38,074 nt of DNA. It comes from an uncultured Bacteroidales bacterium. GTDB taxonomy: Bacteria > Bacteroidota > Bacteroidia > Bacteroidales > F082. The stretch covers positions 1-38,074 of the forward strand of contig CAMVCZ010000029.1 of NCBI GenBank assembly GCA_947166105.1. Direction: 5' to 3'. This document shows positions 1 to 7,824 of the stretch, in pieces (the stretch's first letter is position 1; every line of letters begins with the position of its first letter). A model generated the notes under the pieces. The model was not told the DNA's origin. It saw only the letters and a list, made by a program, of their open reading frames with translations, and did no database searches. Both the position numbers and the translations under genes were made by a program.

Positions 1-1
1 T

Positions 2-1822
2 GTTATATATCAATTAATTATAAATAATTTTCAAAAATTAACGCAACAGCAATATAGTTATTTCCTGAATAAAGATGTATTTAAAGAACCCGTTATTTTA
101 TGCAGTCCACGGAAATTTATGATACGGTCAAAAACACATAATCCAAACTTTTCCTATCTGATTGAGTGGAGGCCTGAAAAAATGGAAAAATCATCTATTC
201 AGAAACTAAAGGAAAGATTAATAATGATAATTGAATCAAGACTTATTTTCAATGAGCCACCAAAAATTATCACTACTTATGATAGTTTCCATTATGTGAA
301 AGAAGTATTACAAGAAATGGAAATGTTAGATGATTTCAGGATAATAGTAGATGAACAACAAAGCATTATAAAAGATAGTGCTTTCAAAGGGAACACAATA
401 AAAAATCTCCTGAAAGAACTAAACGGATTAAACAAAGTAATATATCTTTCAGCAACACCAACCCCAAAGATATTTAATGATAGAATCCCAATATTGAAAG
501 ACATTTATACTATAGTCCTGAATTGGTGCAAGGATGATTTAAGAAAGATAAATTTCAGGATGATACCTTTAAAGCAAAAAGAAACTTTCACGGATATAGT
601 TAGGAAATACAAAGATAAATATGATAAAGACGGATATTTCAAAAAGAAAACCATTTCAGGGATTGAATATTTCAGCCGTGAATTATGTATATATGTTTCC
701 AATATTGAAATCATCATACACATTATAAAAGCCTTGAATCTGACAAATGAAAATACTGATGTGATTTGCAGTGAAAATGAAAAGACGGTCAAAAAATTAT
801 ATGACAAAACAAGAAAATCAGGTATCAGAAAAAGCGGATTCAAGCCAGCAAAACCAAAACAAATAAATGAGCCTCACAAAACATTTACATTTATTACACG
901 GTGCAGTTATGAAGGCGCGGACTTTTATTCAACAAATGCCACTACAATAATATTATCAAATCCATCTATTGACTGTATGAGTGTAGATATTGGAATTGAT
1001 TTAAATCAAATAATTGGCCGTGAAAGATTGGAAAGTAATGTTTTCAGGGATGATATTACACTATTTACCCAAGTGCAGGGAAAGTTTAAATCCTTTGAGG
1101 AAATGAGAAAATACAAACTGAATAATTCCCAAAAACTTCTACAATTTATAGATTCAAATTTAGTGGGTTCTTTGAAACTTGACTTTACCAATGATTATTT
1201 AGAATTAGATGAATTTACAAACAATCCCCAAATTTCTGAAATGAGGATGTTATGTGAGGATTATTCTGAATCTGTAAGGCTTGACCAATTCAAAGGGGAT
1301 AAGTATGTATTTAGAACTTTCAATGAAGGGGATTATTATAATAACAAACTGAATGATTCTGATTTAGACCTTTTGAATAGGTTCTACTCTAATTTCAATA
1401 TTCAGTTTTCATTTATGGGCAAGATGGAATTATTATGTAATTTCTTAGACCAAAACCCACAATTTAAATATATCATTCAAAACAATTCCAACCTACCACA
1501 AAATTACTATCAATATTATGAACTATTGGGAACAAAGATAATAAAGGCTTGTTTATTCCGTGAAGATATGATTTTAGAGAAAATAAATATCCTGAAATCT
1601 GAAAACTCAATTAAAAGTGAAATATACAAGGCTTTCAAAGTAGGTGATTCTATTGAAGTAGGTAGAGCAAAAGAGATTTTGAATGATATTTACAAACAAC
1701 TAAATCTAAAGAAAAAGGCCAAATCCACAGACTTAAACCAATACTTTAATATTTCAGATTTTAGCAAAAGAATAAAATCCGTAAAAAAAAGATTGGTAAA
1801 GATTGACGGAATTAAGATGTAA
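2..1822 (+). CDS. SF2 helicase, origin-binding-like (5' end outside window)
   Basis: The frame is open from base 2, so the gene starts before the window; the ATG at 119 is internal. The visible 606 residues contain the later helicase motifs in order: a motif Ia-like stretch (VILCSPRKF, about 92-118), motif II as VDEQQ (about 347-361), motif III as LSATPTP (about 446-466), a motif V-like GADF (about 917-928) and motif VI as QIIGRERL (about 1007-1030). Walker A must lie upstream. DEQQ in place of DEAD and the overall spacing recall helicases related to herpesvirus origin-binding proteins, found in mobile elements of Bacteroidota. The likely role is unwinding DNA for replication of the element. 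The C-terminal 200 residues are not recognised. Helicase assignment is firm; the subfamily is not. Confidence 0.8.
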   Translation, partial: VIYQLIINNFQKLTQQQYSYFLNKDVFKEPVILCSPRKFMIRSKTHNPNFSYLIEWRPEKMEKSSIQKLKERLIMIIESRLIFNEPPKIITTYDSFHYVKEVLQEMEMLDDFRIIVDEQQSIIKDSAFKGNTIKNLLKELNGLNKVIYLSATPTPKIFNDRIPILKDIYTIVLNWCKDDLRKINFRMIPLKQKETFTDIVRKYKDKYDKDGYFKKKTISGIEYFSRELCIYVSNIEIIIHIIKALNLTNENTDVICSENEKTVKKLYDKTRKSGIRKSGFKPAKPKQINEPHKTFTFITRCSYEGADFYSTNATTIILSNPSIDCMSVDIGIDLNQIIGRERLESNVFRDDITLFTQVQGKFKSFEEMRKYKLNNSQKLLQFIDSNLVGSLKLDFTNDYLELDEFTNNPQISEMRMLCEDYSESVRLDQFKGDKYVFRTFNEGDYYNNKLNDSDLDLLNRFYSNFNIQFSFMGKMELLCNFLDQNPQFKYIIQNNSNLPQNYYQYYELLGTKIIKACLFREDMILEKINILKSENSIKSEIYKAFKVGDSIEVGRAKEILNDIYKQLNLKKKAKSTDLNQYFNISDFSKRIKSVKKRLVKIDGIKM

Positions 1823-1916
1823 TAATGATTAAGACGGGGGCAGGGTTGAAAGTTTTTGTTATGCCGTTAAACCCCAACGCAACCCCTTTAAACACACACG
1901 GCAAATTTCAAACTTT

Positions 1917-2951
1917 ATGAAAAAACAAAAAATTGAACGGCATTTTACAAATAATGCCCAAATGATTGAAACAACTGAAAACAGAAATTTCAGTATTAAC
2001 ACACAAACCAAAAACAAACCTTTAAAACTTAAAACAATGGAAAACAAGAATTTCAGCATTAAGAATTTTATTGAATCTTTAGAGAAAAGAGAATTAACCA
2101 TGGAACAGACTGAATATTTAGAAAACAACAGAAAGAATTTTGTTGAATTGGGTTATAATTGCACAGATTCAAACCTAATTGATAAAAGAACTATTTTGGC
2201 CGCTTCTATTGCAGGGGACAAAGAATTAAAAAGTGAAGGATTCCAAAAACCAAATAATATCCTAAACTATTGCAAGAACTATGAAAATTTAGTGTGTTCC
2301 TGCAAGATTCCCGTAGTAGAAGAATTAAATCCTCAATGGTTAGGGGAAGCGTCAAATATTACCATTTCAGACCCTTCAATAAGTGGATTATATTTCACCC
2401 CTTCAAGATTAGGAACGGTTTTAAATGTTTCCAAAATGTTCTTTAATCAGTCTGAAAATATGGAAAATGAATTGATTTTGATGATGAATAATGAATTAGA
2501 TAATAAACTAATTTCTACTATTTTCACAGACTACCAACAAGGAAATAATGACCCAATATTAAGCGGAATTTTCAATAATTCAAATGAAGTCAATTATACG
2601 GGTTTAGATGATATTATTGAATTGCCCTATAATGTTCAGGTAAATAGCGGATTAGGATATTATGTTATAAGCCCAAAAGCAAAGAAAGAAATCTTAAAGT
2701 TAGATTCAACCGCTTTTTCAAATAATACGCTTTTTGGAGAATCTTATATAATTGAACCCTTAATGAAAGATGGTTTAATTGGATATATTGATTTATCAAA
2801 ACTTATTGTTTGTAGTTGGTCTTATGTTGATATTACTATTGACAACCAAACAAAAGCGCATAAAGGGGAAAATCTTATTTACTTGACCGGTTATTATGAT
2901 TTCAAGTTAGTTTCTAATGATTGCGCCCAATGGATTGATTTAGGAGATTAA
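1917..2951 (+). CDS. HK97-fold major capsid protein-like
   Basis: 344 residues. Positions 125-180 read like the core of phage major capsid proteins of the HK97 fold: a block around IPVVEELNPQWLGEAS, then YFTPSRLGTVLNVSKMF, a conserved pattern of a W followed by GE or E and then a strand leading to the spine helix. A second typical block is the long helix at 181-203 followed by DPILSGIFNN (212-221), where capsid proteins carry a P-x-G-I motif. GYYVISPKAKKEIL and LFGESYIIEPLM further on match the P-domain and the strand after it. The N-terminus is charged and holds two similar ENrNFSI/ENKNFSI units (21-27 and 42-48). Translation could instead start at the ATG at 2037 (304 residues). No portal, protease or terminase gene is adjacent, which is odd for a phage. 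An encapsulin or other HK97-fold shell is an alternative. Confidence 0.65.
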   Translation: MKKQKIERHFTNNAQMIETTENRNFSINTQTKNKPLKLKTMENKNFSIKNFIESLEKRELTMEQTEYLENNRKNFVELGYNCTDSNLIDKRTILAASIAGDKELKSEGFQKPNNILNYCKNYENLVCSCKIPVVEELNPQWLGEASNITISDPSISGLYFTPSRLGTVLNVSKMFFNQSENMENELILMMNNELDNKLISTIFTDYQQGNNDPILSGIFNNSNEVNYTGLDDIIELPYNVQVNSGLGYYVISPKAKKEILKLDSTAFSNNTLFGESYIIEPLMKDGLIGYIDLSKLIVCSWSYVDITIDNQTKAHKGENLIYLTGYYDFKLVSNDCAQWIDLGD

Positions 2952-2955
2952 GCAG

Positions 2956-3159
2956 ATGACACAAACAGAATATAATACTGAATTATCCAAAATTTATGAA
3001 GATAGGCAACACAGAATTGATGAAATTTTTTCAATGTATAGCAAAGGAGAAATCAACAAACAAGAAAAAGAATCATTACTTAGAAAAAATGATTTAGAAT
3101 GTAAAAAGATGATAGTTAAACTTGACTATAATTGGTATTTCTCAAACAAAACCTATTGA
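2956..3159 (+). CDS. Small charged helical protein of the element
   Basis: 67 residues, starting four bases after the capsid-like gene and in the same AT-rich composition, so the two are probably co-translated. The sequence is highly charged and predicted to be helical. The stretch MYSKGEINKQEKESLLRKND (27-46) resembles the short SHOCT-type pattern (length, G, E-x-x-x-K, LL) but the match is too weak to name. It ends with an aromatic tail (YNWYFSNKTY). No function is recognised; a scaffold or accessory protein for the capsid-like gene is only a guess. Confidence 0.55.
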   Translation: MTQTEYNTELSKIYEDRQHRIDEIFSMYSKGEINKQEKESLLRKNDLECKKMIVKLDYNWYFSNKTY

Positions 3160-3229
3160 TTAAAATTTAGAATCTGTCAAAATTTATATATAACTAATTG
3201 ATAATAAATAAAATAAGTTCACGGTAAGT

Positions 3230-3448
3230 TTGTTTTATATTAAGATGTACCGCAGCCGCGAACCCGAAAAAGTCGCCGCCGACGGCTTCGCCACTTTCTC
3301 CTACTTGGACGAAAACCACCATTCCCGTCCCCACGGCATCACGCTCACGCCTGAAACCGAGGAAGAAAAATTCTTGCAGCAGCAGGCTTTGGAGGTGATG
3401 GAGGATTCTAAAAAGCGGGCTTTGGCGATGAATGAGAAAAAAAATTGA
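3230..3448 (+). pseudogene. 3' remnant of a host gene at the element boundary
   Basis: The reading frame lacks a convincing start: the in-frame stop is at 3209 in the AT-rich flank and the first in-frame initiator is a TTG at 3230, then an ATG at 3245. From 3245 the codons become GC-rich, unlike the element. The 66 residues (MYRSREPEKVAADGFATFSYLDE, read in two parts, then RPHGITLTPE and a charged helix) look like the C-terminal end of a longer protein. The pattern of a polar strand, AADGFATFSYLD and a following RPxGI would suit the last strands of a hotdog-fold acyl-CoA thioesterase, but this is weak. It fits a gene whose 3' end was cut off when the element inserted. Confidence 0.4.
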
Positions 3449-3479
3449 TATTAGAATCGTACTATATTATCAATACCAT

Positions 3480-3487
3480 TATATTTG
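3480..3487 (+). promoter_or_regulatory. Bacteroidota -7 promoter element for the lipoprotein gene
   Basis: TATATTTG matches TAnnTTTG exactly and lies 40 bases before the start codon of the lipoprotein. No good -33 TTTG is present at the usual spacing, so the promoter may be weak or depend on an activator. Confidence 0.5.
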
Positions 3488-3527
3488 CAGCAGAATTAAA
3501 AATACAAAACAATAATACAATAATACC

Positions 3528-4346
3528 ATGAAAAAAGTAAGTATCTCCTTCATCATCTTGACAATCTTGATGGCATTGTTAGGTTGCCAGAAGAAAAGCA
3601 GCGAAAAAGAAATCCTATCATTTAAGTTCATTTCTCCTAATATCGAGGCATCAATTGAAGACCGGATGATTATTGCAACAGTGCCTTTTGGTACAGATGT
3701 CACGAATTTAGTGCCGATCATTTCGGCTTCCGATAAAGCAACGGTTAATCCTGCTTCAGGAATGTCTCAAGATTTCAGCCAACCTGTAACCTATACAGTA
3801 ATTGCTGAAGACGGCTCTCAAAATAGTTATACTGCTATTGTTACTGTTGATATGCCAGAGAAACCTTTCTTTGGTATTTGGGGCGTAGAAAAAATTGAGT
3901 ATTACAACATTGACTATGCTGGCAACCCGATTGCGGCTTCATTGACGACTTATTTATATGACCCGAATGATACTGATAATGGTATCCAACTGGTTTTCAG
4001 GGAAAACAAATCGGGTGAAATTCGAAATGGTTCTATTGATACAATTTGGATGAATGAAAATTACATTGTTTGTCCTGATACTGTTATTGTGGCGGGATAC
4101 ACTTATTCTTTCGATTTTGAGACTTCCGTTTTGTCTATGAATATGGAATATGGACGAACTTTTGCGCTTCAGATTGTGGAACAAAATGCTGATGCTTTTG
4201 TTTATGAAAATGAGTATGTCCATGATTATGTCGAAAAGGCTTATCTCAGAAGAATTTCAGATGTTCCTGACAAATCAAAGCCAACAAGCTTTATAAATCA
4301 AGCAAAACTTTATAAATATAAGGAAGGTTCTTTGTTGGGGAGATAG
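3528..4346 (+). CDS. Surface lipoprotein with DUF5018-like N-terminal domain
   Basis: 272 residues. A lipoprotein signal peptide is clear: MKK, a hydrophobic core and a lipobox ALLGC with the lipidated Cys at 20. Residues about 29-107 (ILSFKF, then TDVTNLVPIISAS, then PVTYTVIAEDGS and a closing AIVTV strand) form the Ig-like domain common in Bacteroidota lipoproteins and described as DUF5018-like. The remainder (about 112-245) starts FFGIWGVEKIEYY and is rich in beta strands, like a lipocalin-type lipoprotein domain. It is monocistronic and convergent with the HD-domain gene, with 22 bases between them. It probably sits in the outer membrane or periplasm; no ligand can be inferred. Lipoprotein assignment is firm, domain names tentative. 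Confidence 0.8.
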   Translation: MKKVSISFIILTILMALLGCQKKSSEKEILSFKFISPNIEASIEDRMIIATVPFGTDVTNLVPIISASDKATVNPASGMSQDFSQPVTYTVIAEDGSQNSYTAIVTVDMPEKPFFGIWGVEKIEYYNIDYAGNPIAASLTTYLYDPNDTDNGIQLVFRENKSGEIRNGSIDTIWMNENYIVCPDTVIVAGYTYSFDFETSVLSMNMEYGRTFALQIVEQNADAFVYENEYVHDYVEKAYLRRISDVPDKSKPTSFINQAKLYKYKEGSLLGR

Positions 4347-4368
4347 TTCATGCTTCTTGAAGTTCTTA

Positions 4369-5601
4369 TTACCCCAACTCCTTCGGATAACAAATAAAAT
4401 GCTTAACGACAGGCTGCGAAAGCACCGAAATGTTCAGTTGGTCGGAGGCCTCGCTGATGTCCTTCATCGTGCCGTCCTTGTATAAGATGTTGATGGCCGG
4501 CTTCTTGGGATGGTAGGCGTGGTTCGACGAAACGCCCTGCAACAGCGCAAAATCCGCCTCTTCCAACGACCAGCCGTAATACTTCGCAATCTTCTTCCGA
4601 ATGTCCTCGATATAGTTCGGGTCAAATTCGCTGTCGCGCATCTCGATTTTGAACAAATGCCTGTCGGTCAGGCGTCTGCAAAGTTCGGAGAGGACGCGGT
4701 CCTCGTCGTCGCGCCAGACTTTCACAGCGGTCATCACATCGTAGTCGTCCAATTGGCAGAACTTGTCCAAGACGAAATCAGGGTCGTGGCCATCGGCGAA
4801 GGGATGTTGGTTTTTCAGGAAGAACGACAGGGCAGGGGTGGCAAACAAGACGCGTTCCGCGCTGAGTATTTTGGCGCGTTTCAGCACCTTCATCAGCGTG
4901 TATTCCGCGCTCAGCACGGCCTTGTGCATATACACCTGCCAATACATGATGCGCCGCGCCACCAAGAAACTTTCCACGGAATAGATGCCCTTCGCCTCGA
5001 TAGCGAGTTCATTCCCAACGACTTCCATCATTTCCAACAATCGCTCCGCATTCACGCTGCCCTCTGCCACGCCGCTGAAGAAACTGTCGCGCTTCAGATA
5101 GTCGATGCGGTCCACATCCAACTGACTGGAAATGAGTTTACTAAGAAAGCCTTTTTCGTATTCTCCCTTGAATAATTTGATGGCTAAATCAAGCCGTCCA
5201 CCGTGGATTTCGTTGAACTTCTGCATCACTTTCAGCGAGAGTTCCTCGTGCGAAACACCCTGCACGATGCTGTTTTCCAAGGTGTGCGAGAACGGCCCGT
5301 GGCCGCTGTCGTGGAGCAAAATGGCCAATGAAGCGGCCTCCAATTCCTCGTCTGTAATGTCGTAGCCCTTGCCGCGCAGCAGTTGGATGGCGCGTCGCAT
5401 GAGGTGCATGGTGCCAAGGCTATGAGCGAAGCGCGTGTGGTTGGCTCCGGGATACACCAAATTGGTCATGCTGACCTGTTTGATGCGCCTAAGTCGCTGG
5501 AAATAAGGATGCTCTATGATGTCGAAATGCAGTTCGTCAGGGATGCTGACGAAGCCGTAAATCGGGTCGTTGAAGATTTTCTTTTTGTTGGAAAGTGCCA
5601 T
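4369..5601 (-). CDS. HD-superfamily phosphohydrolase (YdhJ/COG1078 type)
   Basis: 410 residues when started at the ATG at 5601; the frame runs a further 18 codons upstream but those codons overlap the promoter area and do not resemble the family. The metal-binding residues of HD phosphohydrolases are present: H55 in NHTRFAHSLG, H97-D98 in LLHDSGHGPFSH, and the later Asp in QLDVDRIDYLKRD (about 162-172). This is the architecture of the dNTPase-like family (EF1143, YdhJ), which hydrolyses deoxynucleoside triphosphates or related nucleotides in the cytoplasm; the exact substrate cannot be told from the sequence. The early block FNDPIYGFV is also typical. It is divergently transcribed from porX with 95 bases between the start codons. 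Confidence 0.9.
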   Translation of the reverse strand: MALSNKKKIFNDPIYGFVSIPDELHFDIIEHPYFQRLRRIKQVSMTNLVYPGANHTRFAHSLGTMHLMRRAIQLLRGKGYDITDEELEAASLAILLHDSGHGPFSHTLENSIVQGVSHEELSLKVMQKFNEIHGGRLDLAIKLFKGEYEKGFLSKLISSQLDVDRIDYLKRDSFFSGVAEGSVNAERLLEMMEVVGNELAIEAKGIYSVESFLVARRIMYWQVYMHKAVLSAEYTLMKVLKRAKILSAERVLFATPALSFFLKNQHPFADGHDPDFVLDKFCQLDDYDVMTAVKVWRDDEDRVLSELCRRLTDRHLFKIEMRDSEFDPNYIEDIRKKIAKYYGWSLEEADFALLQGVSSNHAYHPKKPAINILYKDGTMKDISEASDQLNISVLSQPVVKHFICYPKELG

Positions 5602-5619
5602 TTGCCGCGAAATTTGCCG

Positions 5620-5627
5620 CAAAATTA
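5620..5627 (-). promoter_or_regulatory. Candidate -7 element for the HD phosphohydrolase gene
   Basis: On the minus strand the sequence is TAATTTTG, an exact TAnnTTTG match, ending 18 bases before the ATG at 5601. The upstream -33 TTTG is 25 bases away rather than about 19, so the call is moderate. Confidence 0.4.
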
Positions 5628-5661
5628 GTGTTTTTGTTTCACGGAAATAAAACAAAATGAC

Positions 5662-5669
5662 GATATTTG
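5662..5669 (+). promoter_or_regulatory. Candidate -7 element for porX
   Basis: GATATTTG matches TAnnTTTG at seven of eight positions and lies 27 bases before the porX ATG. A TTTG lies at 5633-5636, 25 bases upstream, longer than the usual spacing. With the opposing element at 5620-5627 it would make a compact divergent promoter region. Confidence 0.35.
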
Positions 5670-5696
5670 CGTTTCCTCCATATAAATCTTCAAACT

Positions 5697-7250
5697 ATGG
5701 ACAAAACCACAATCCTTTGGGCCGACGACGAGATTGATCTCCTCAAGCCCCATATCATGTTTCTGGAACAAAAAGGCTATGAGGTAGTTACGGCCAACAA
5801 CGGCTCCGATGCCATCGACCTCGTGCGCCAACGCCATTTCGATATTGTTTTCTTGGACGAGCAGATGCCAGGCATTTCGGGCATCGAGGCGCTTGAAGTC
5901 ATCAAGCGCGAATATCCCAACCTCCCCGTGGTGATGATCACCAAGAGCGAGGAGGAGCGTATTATGGAGGATGCAATCGGCTCTAACATAGCGGATTACC
6001 TCATTAAACCCGTCAATCCGAACCAAATCCTGCTTTCGCTGAAGCGCAACCTCGAAAACCGCAAACTCCGCGACGAGAAATCGACGATGGGTTACCAACA
6101 GGAGTTCCGCAAAATCAGCATGGACCTCAACAACAACCTCAACTTCGACGAGTGGGTTGATTTGTATAAGAACTTGGTACGCTGGGAGTTGGAACTGCAA
6201 AAATCGACCGACGAAGGCATCAAAACCATCCTCGCCGACCAAAAACAGGAGGCCAACACGCAGTTCACGCGCTACATCGAGCGGAACTACATCGACTGGA
6301 TTCAAGGTCGCTCGGAGAAACCTGTGATGTCGCATACCGTGGTTCGCGACAAGGTGATTCCACGCCTTGATGATACCGACAAACCACTGTTTCTCATTGT
6401 GATAGACAACCTGCGCTATGACCAATGGAAGGCCATCCAGCCGCTGATTGAGAACCATTTCCGCGTGGAGGCCGACGACATTTACTACAGCATTTTGCCG
6501 ACCACGACGCAATATGCCCGCAACTCCCTTTTTGCTGGATTGATGCCGCTTGAAATCCGTCGTCGCTATCCGAGATGGTGGGTCGATGAAGAGGACGAAG
6601 GCACGAAGAACCAATACGAAGGCGAACTGCTTGGCGAGCAACTGAAGCGCTTCGGCAAGAACATCAAGTACTCTTATAATAAGGTGTTGAATTTGCAGGC
6701 GGGCAAGAAACTCTACGAACAAATGGCCAACCTGATGCCTAACAAGCTGAATGTCATCGTTTACAACTTTGTGGATATGCTCTCTCATGCCCGCACGGAG
6801 ATGGAAATCATTCGTGAACTGGCCGACGACGAGGAAGCCTACCGCTCGCTAATGTACTCGTGGTTCGAACATTCCAGCCTCTTCGACATGATGCGCTTCA
6901 TCGCGGAAAAAGGCTGCGACATGGTCATCACCACCGACCACGGCTCCACTTACGTTGAAAAACCCGTCCGCATCCTTGGCGATCGCGAGGTGAACACCAA
7001 CTTGCGCTACAAGTACGGCAAAAACCTGAAATACAACCCGAAAGAAGTCTTCGAGGTGAAAGACCCCGAGAAGATTTTCCTGCCAAAAGTCAATCTCAGC
7101 ACGACTTACGTTTTTGCCGGTGAAAGCGACTTTTTCGCCTACCCGAACAACTACAACTATTACGTCAGTTACTACCGCAACACCTTCCAGCACGGCGGCA
7201 TCTCGATGAGCGAAATGCTGATTCCGGTGACACATCTCACGGCGAAGTGA
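5697..7250 (+). CDS. porX: PorX-type response regulator with PglZ phosphatase-like domain
   Basis: 517 residues from the ATG at 5697 (an upstream in-frame start at 5667 would cover the promoter). The N-terminal receiver domain (1-120) has the acidic pocket D10-D11, the phospho-acceptor D54 in FLDEQMPG, T82 and K104 in LIKPVNP. A linker of helices follows, then a PglZ domain of the alkaline phosphatase superfamily (about 225-515) with VIDNLRYDQW (D237), the nucleophile-type threonines in PTTTQYARNS (269-271), D360/H364 in FVDMLSHAR and TTDHGS (D414, H415). This is the domain plan of PorX, which with the sensor PorY regulates type IX secretion and acts as a zinc phosphodiesterase on cyclic or linear oligonucleotides. 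No porY is in the window. It implies a cell with type IX secretion or a relative of that regulon. Confidence 0.93.
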   Translation: MDKTTILWADDEIDLLKPHIMFLEQKGYEVVTANNGSDAIDLVRQRHFDIVFLDEQMPGISGIEALEVIKREYPNLPVVMITKSEEERIMEDAIGSNIADYLIKPVNPNQILLSLKRNLENRKLRDEKSTMGYQQEFRKISMDLNNNLNFDEWVDLYKNLVRWELELQKSTDEGIKTILADQKQEANTQFTRYIERNYIDWIQGRSEKPVMSHTVVRDKVIPRLDDTDKPLFLIVIDNLRYDQWKAIQPLIENHFRVEADDIYYSILPTTTQYARNSLFAGLMPLEIRRRYPRWWVDEEDEGTKNQYEGELLGEQLKRFGKNIKYSYNKVLNLQAGKKLYEQMANLMPNKLNVIVYNFVDMLSHARTEMEIIRELADDEEAYRSLMYSWFEHSSLFDMMRFIAEKGCDMVITTDHGSTYVEKPVRILGDREVNTNLRYKYGKNLKYNPKEVFEVKDPEKIFLPKVNLSTTYVFAGESDFFAYPNNYNYYVSYYRNTFQHGGISMSEMLIPVTHLTAK

Positions 7251-7258
7251 TTTTTTGG

Positions 7259-7345
7259 CACGCAGAATTTGCAGAATTATATGAAGCGCGAAGCGACGAA
7301 AAATTTGTGTTCGATAAGTTCTGCGATTTCAGCGTATTCTGCGTG
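7259..7345. repeat. Imperfect palindromic intergenic repeat between porX and tsaE
   Basis: The outer arms CACGCAGAAT (7259-7268) and ATTCTGCGTG (7336-7345) are perfect reverse complements. Inside them TGCAGAA and TTCTGC form a second, shorter pair, and the centre contains GAAGCGCGAAGCG. The stop of porX is directly upstream and the tsaE promoter directly downstream. The layout is like dispersed REP-type or MITE-like palindromes; as RNA it could fold and act on the 3' end of the porX transcript. Only this copy was seen in the window. Confidence 0.6.
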
Positions 7346-7359
7346 AAACAAAAAAAGCG

Positions 7360-7367
7360 TATTTTTG
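7360..7367 (+). promoter_or_regulatory. -7 promoter element for tsaE
   Basis: TATTTTTG matches TAnnTTTG exactly and lies 17 bases before the tsaE ATG. It starts 15 bases after the palindrome at 7259-7345, so the outer arm of the palindrome would overlap the -33 region. Confidence 0.55.
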
Positions 7368-7384
7368 CGGGAAAATACATAGCA

Positions 7385-7822
7385 ATGAATTCCAAAGAAT
7401 TCCATATCAACAGCGTGGAGGCTTTGACTGAGGTTTCCGAATACCTGGTTTCCCTGCGTGATGAAGCCGACATTATCGCCTTTTATGGCGCAATGGGCGC
7501 AGGTAAGACCACGCTCATCAAGAACCTTTGCCACAAAATGGGTGTCACCGACGAGGTGAACAGCCCGACATTCGCCATCGTGAATGAATATGTCACAGAG
7601 GAAGGTGAATCGGTCTATCATTTTGATTTTTATCGCATTAAGAAGTTGGATGAAGCCTACGACATCGGTTTCGAGAACTATTTCGATAGCGGCAATCTCT
7701 GCCTCATCGAGTGGCCCGAAATGATCGAACCGCTTTTGCCTGAAAAATACATTCGCGTGGAAATTCAGCAGGGCGATACGGATGACGAAAGAATCATCAA
7801 GTGTGAACTGATAAACAATTGA
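7385..7822 (+). CDS. tsaE: TsaE, ATPase of the tRNA t6A synthesis complex
   Basis: 145 residues from the ATG at 7385, which lies 17 bases after a good promoter element; an upstream frame extension would run through the palindromic repeat. Walker A is GAMGAGKTT (35-43). The TsaE switch and base-binding blocks follow: SPTFAIVNEY, HFDFYRI and the Walker B-like NLCLIEWPE. Length is standard for the family. TsaE works with TsaB and TsaD to put threonylcarbamoyl on A37 of tRNAs reading ANN codons. It stands next to porX, as I recall seeing in other Bacteroidota. Confidence 0.93.
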   Translation: MNSKEFHINSVEALTEVSEYLVSLRDEADIIAFYGAMGAGKTTLIKNLCHKMGVTDEVNSPTFAIVNEYVTEEGESVYHFDFYRIKKLDEAYDIGFENYFDSGNLCLIEWPEMIEPLLPEKYIRVEIQQGDTDDERIIKCELINN

Positions 7823-7824
7823 TT

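Larger units (their letters stand above)
1..3229. mobile_element. End of an AT-rich integrated phage-like element (one boundary only)
   Basis: The stretch is strongly AT-rich and carries a helicase, a capsid-like protein and a small charged protein, all on the + strand. Base composition changes sharply at about 3240, where a short GC-richer gene remnant begins, followed by ordinary chromosomal genes. The left side lies outside the window. No integrase, portal, terminase or protease gene is visible here. The boundary is inferred from composition and gene content; no duplicated attachment core could be tested because the other end is missing. It could be a prophage, a phage satellite or another integrative element. 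Confidence 0.6.

Noticed and set aside
1842..1892. GGGTTG and CAACCC pair after the helicase, possible terminator
   Set aside because: The stem is short, the loop long and no T run follows; it is also compatible with plain chance.
4510..5175. Long + strand frame of about 220 codons opposite the HD phosphohydrolase gene
   Set aside because: The minus strand has clear family motifs over the same bases; the + frame is a shadow of a GC-rich gene.
5625..6788. Minus-strand frame of 387 codons opposite porX
   Set aside because: It covers the receiver and PglZ domains in antisense and shows no family pattern.
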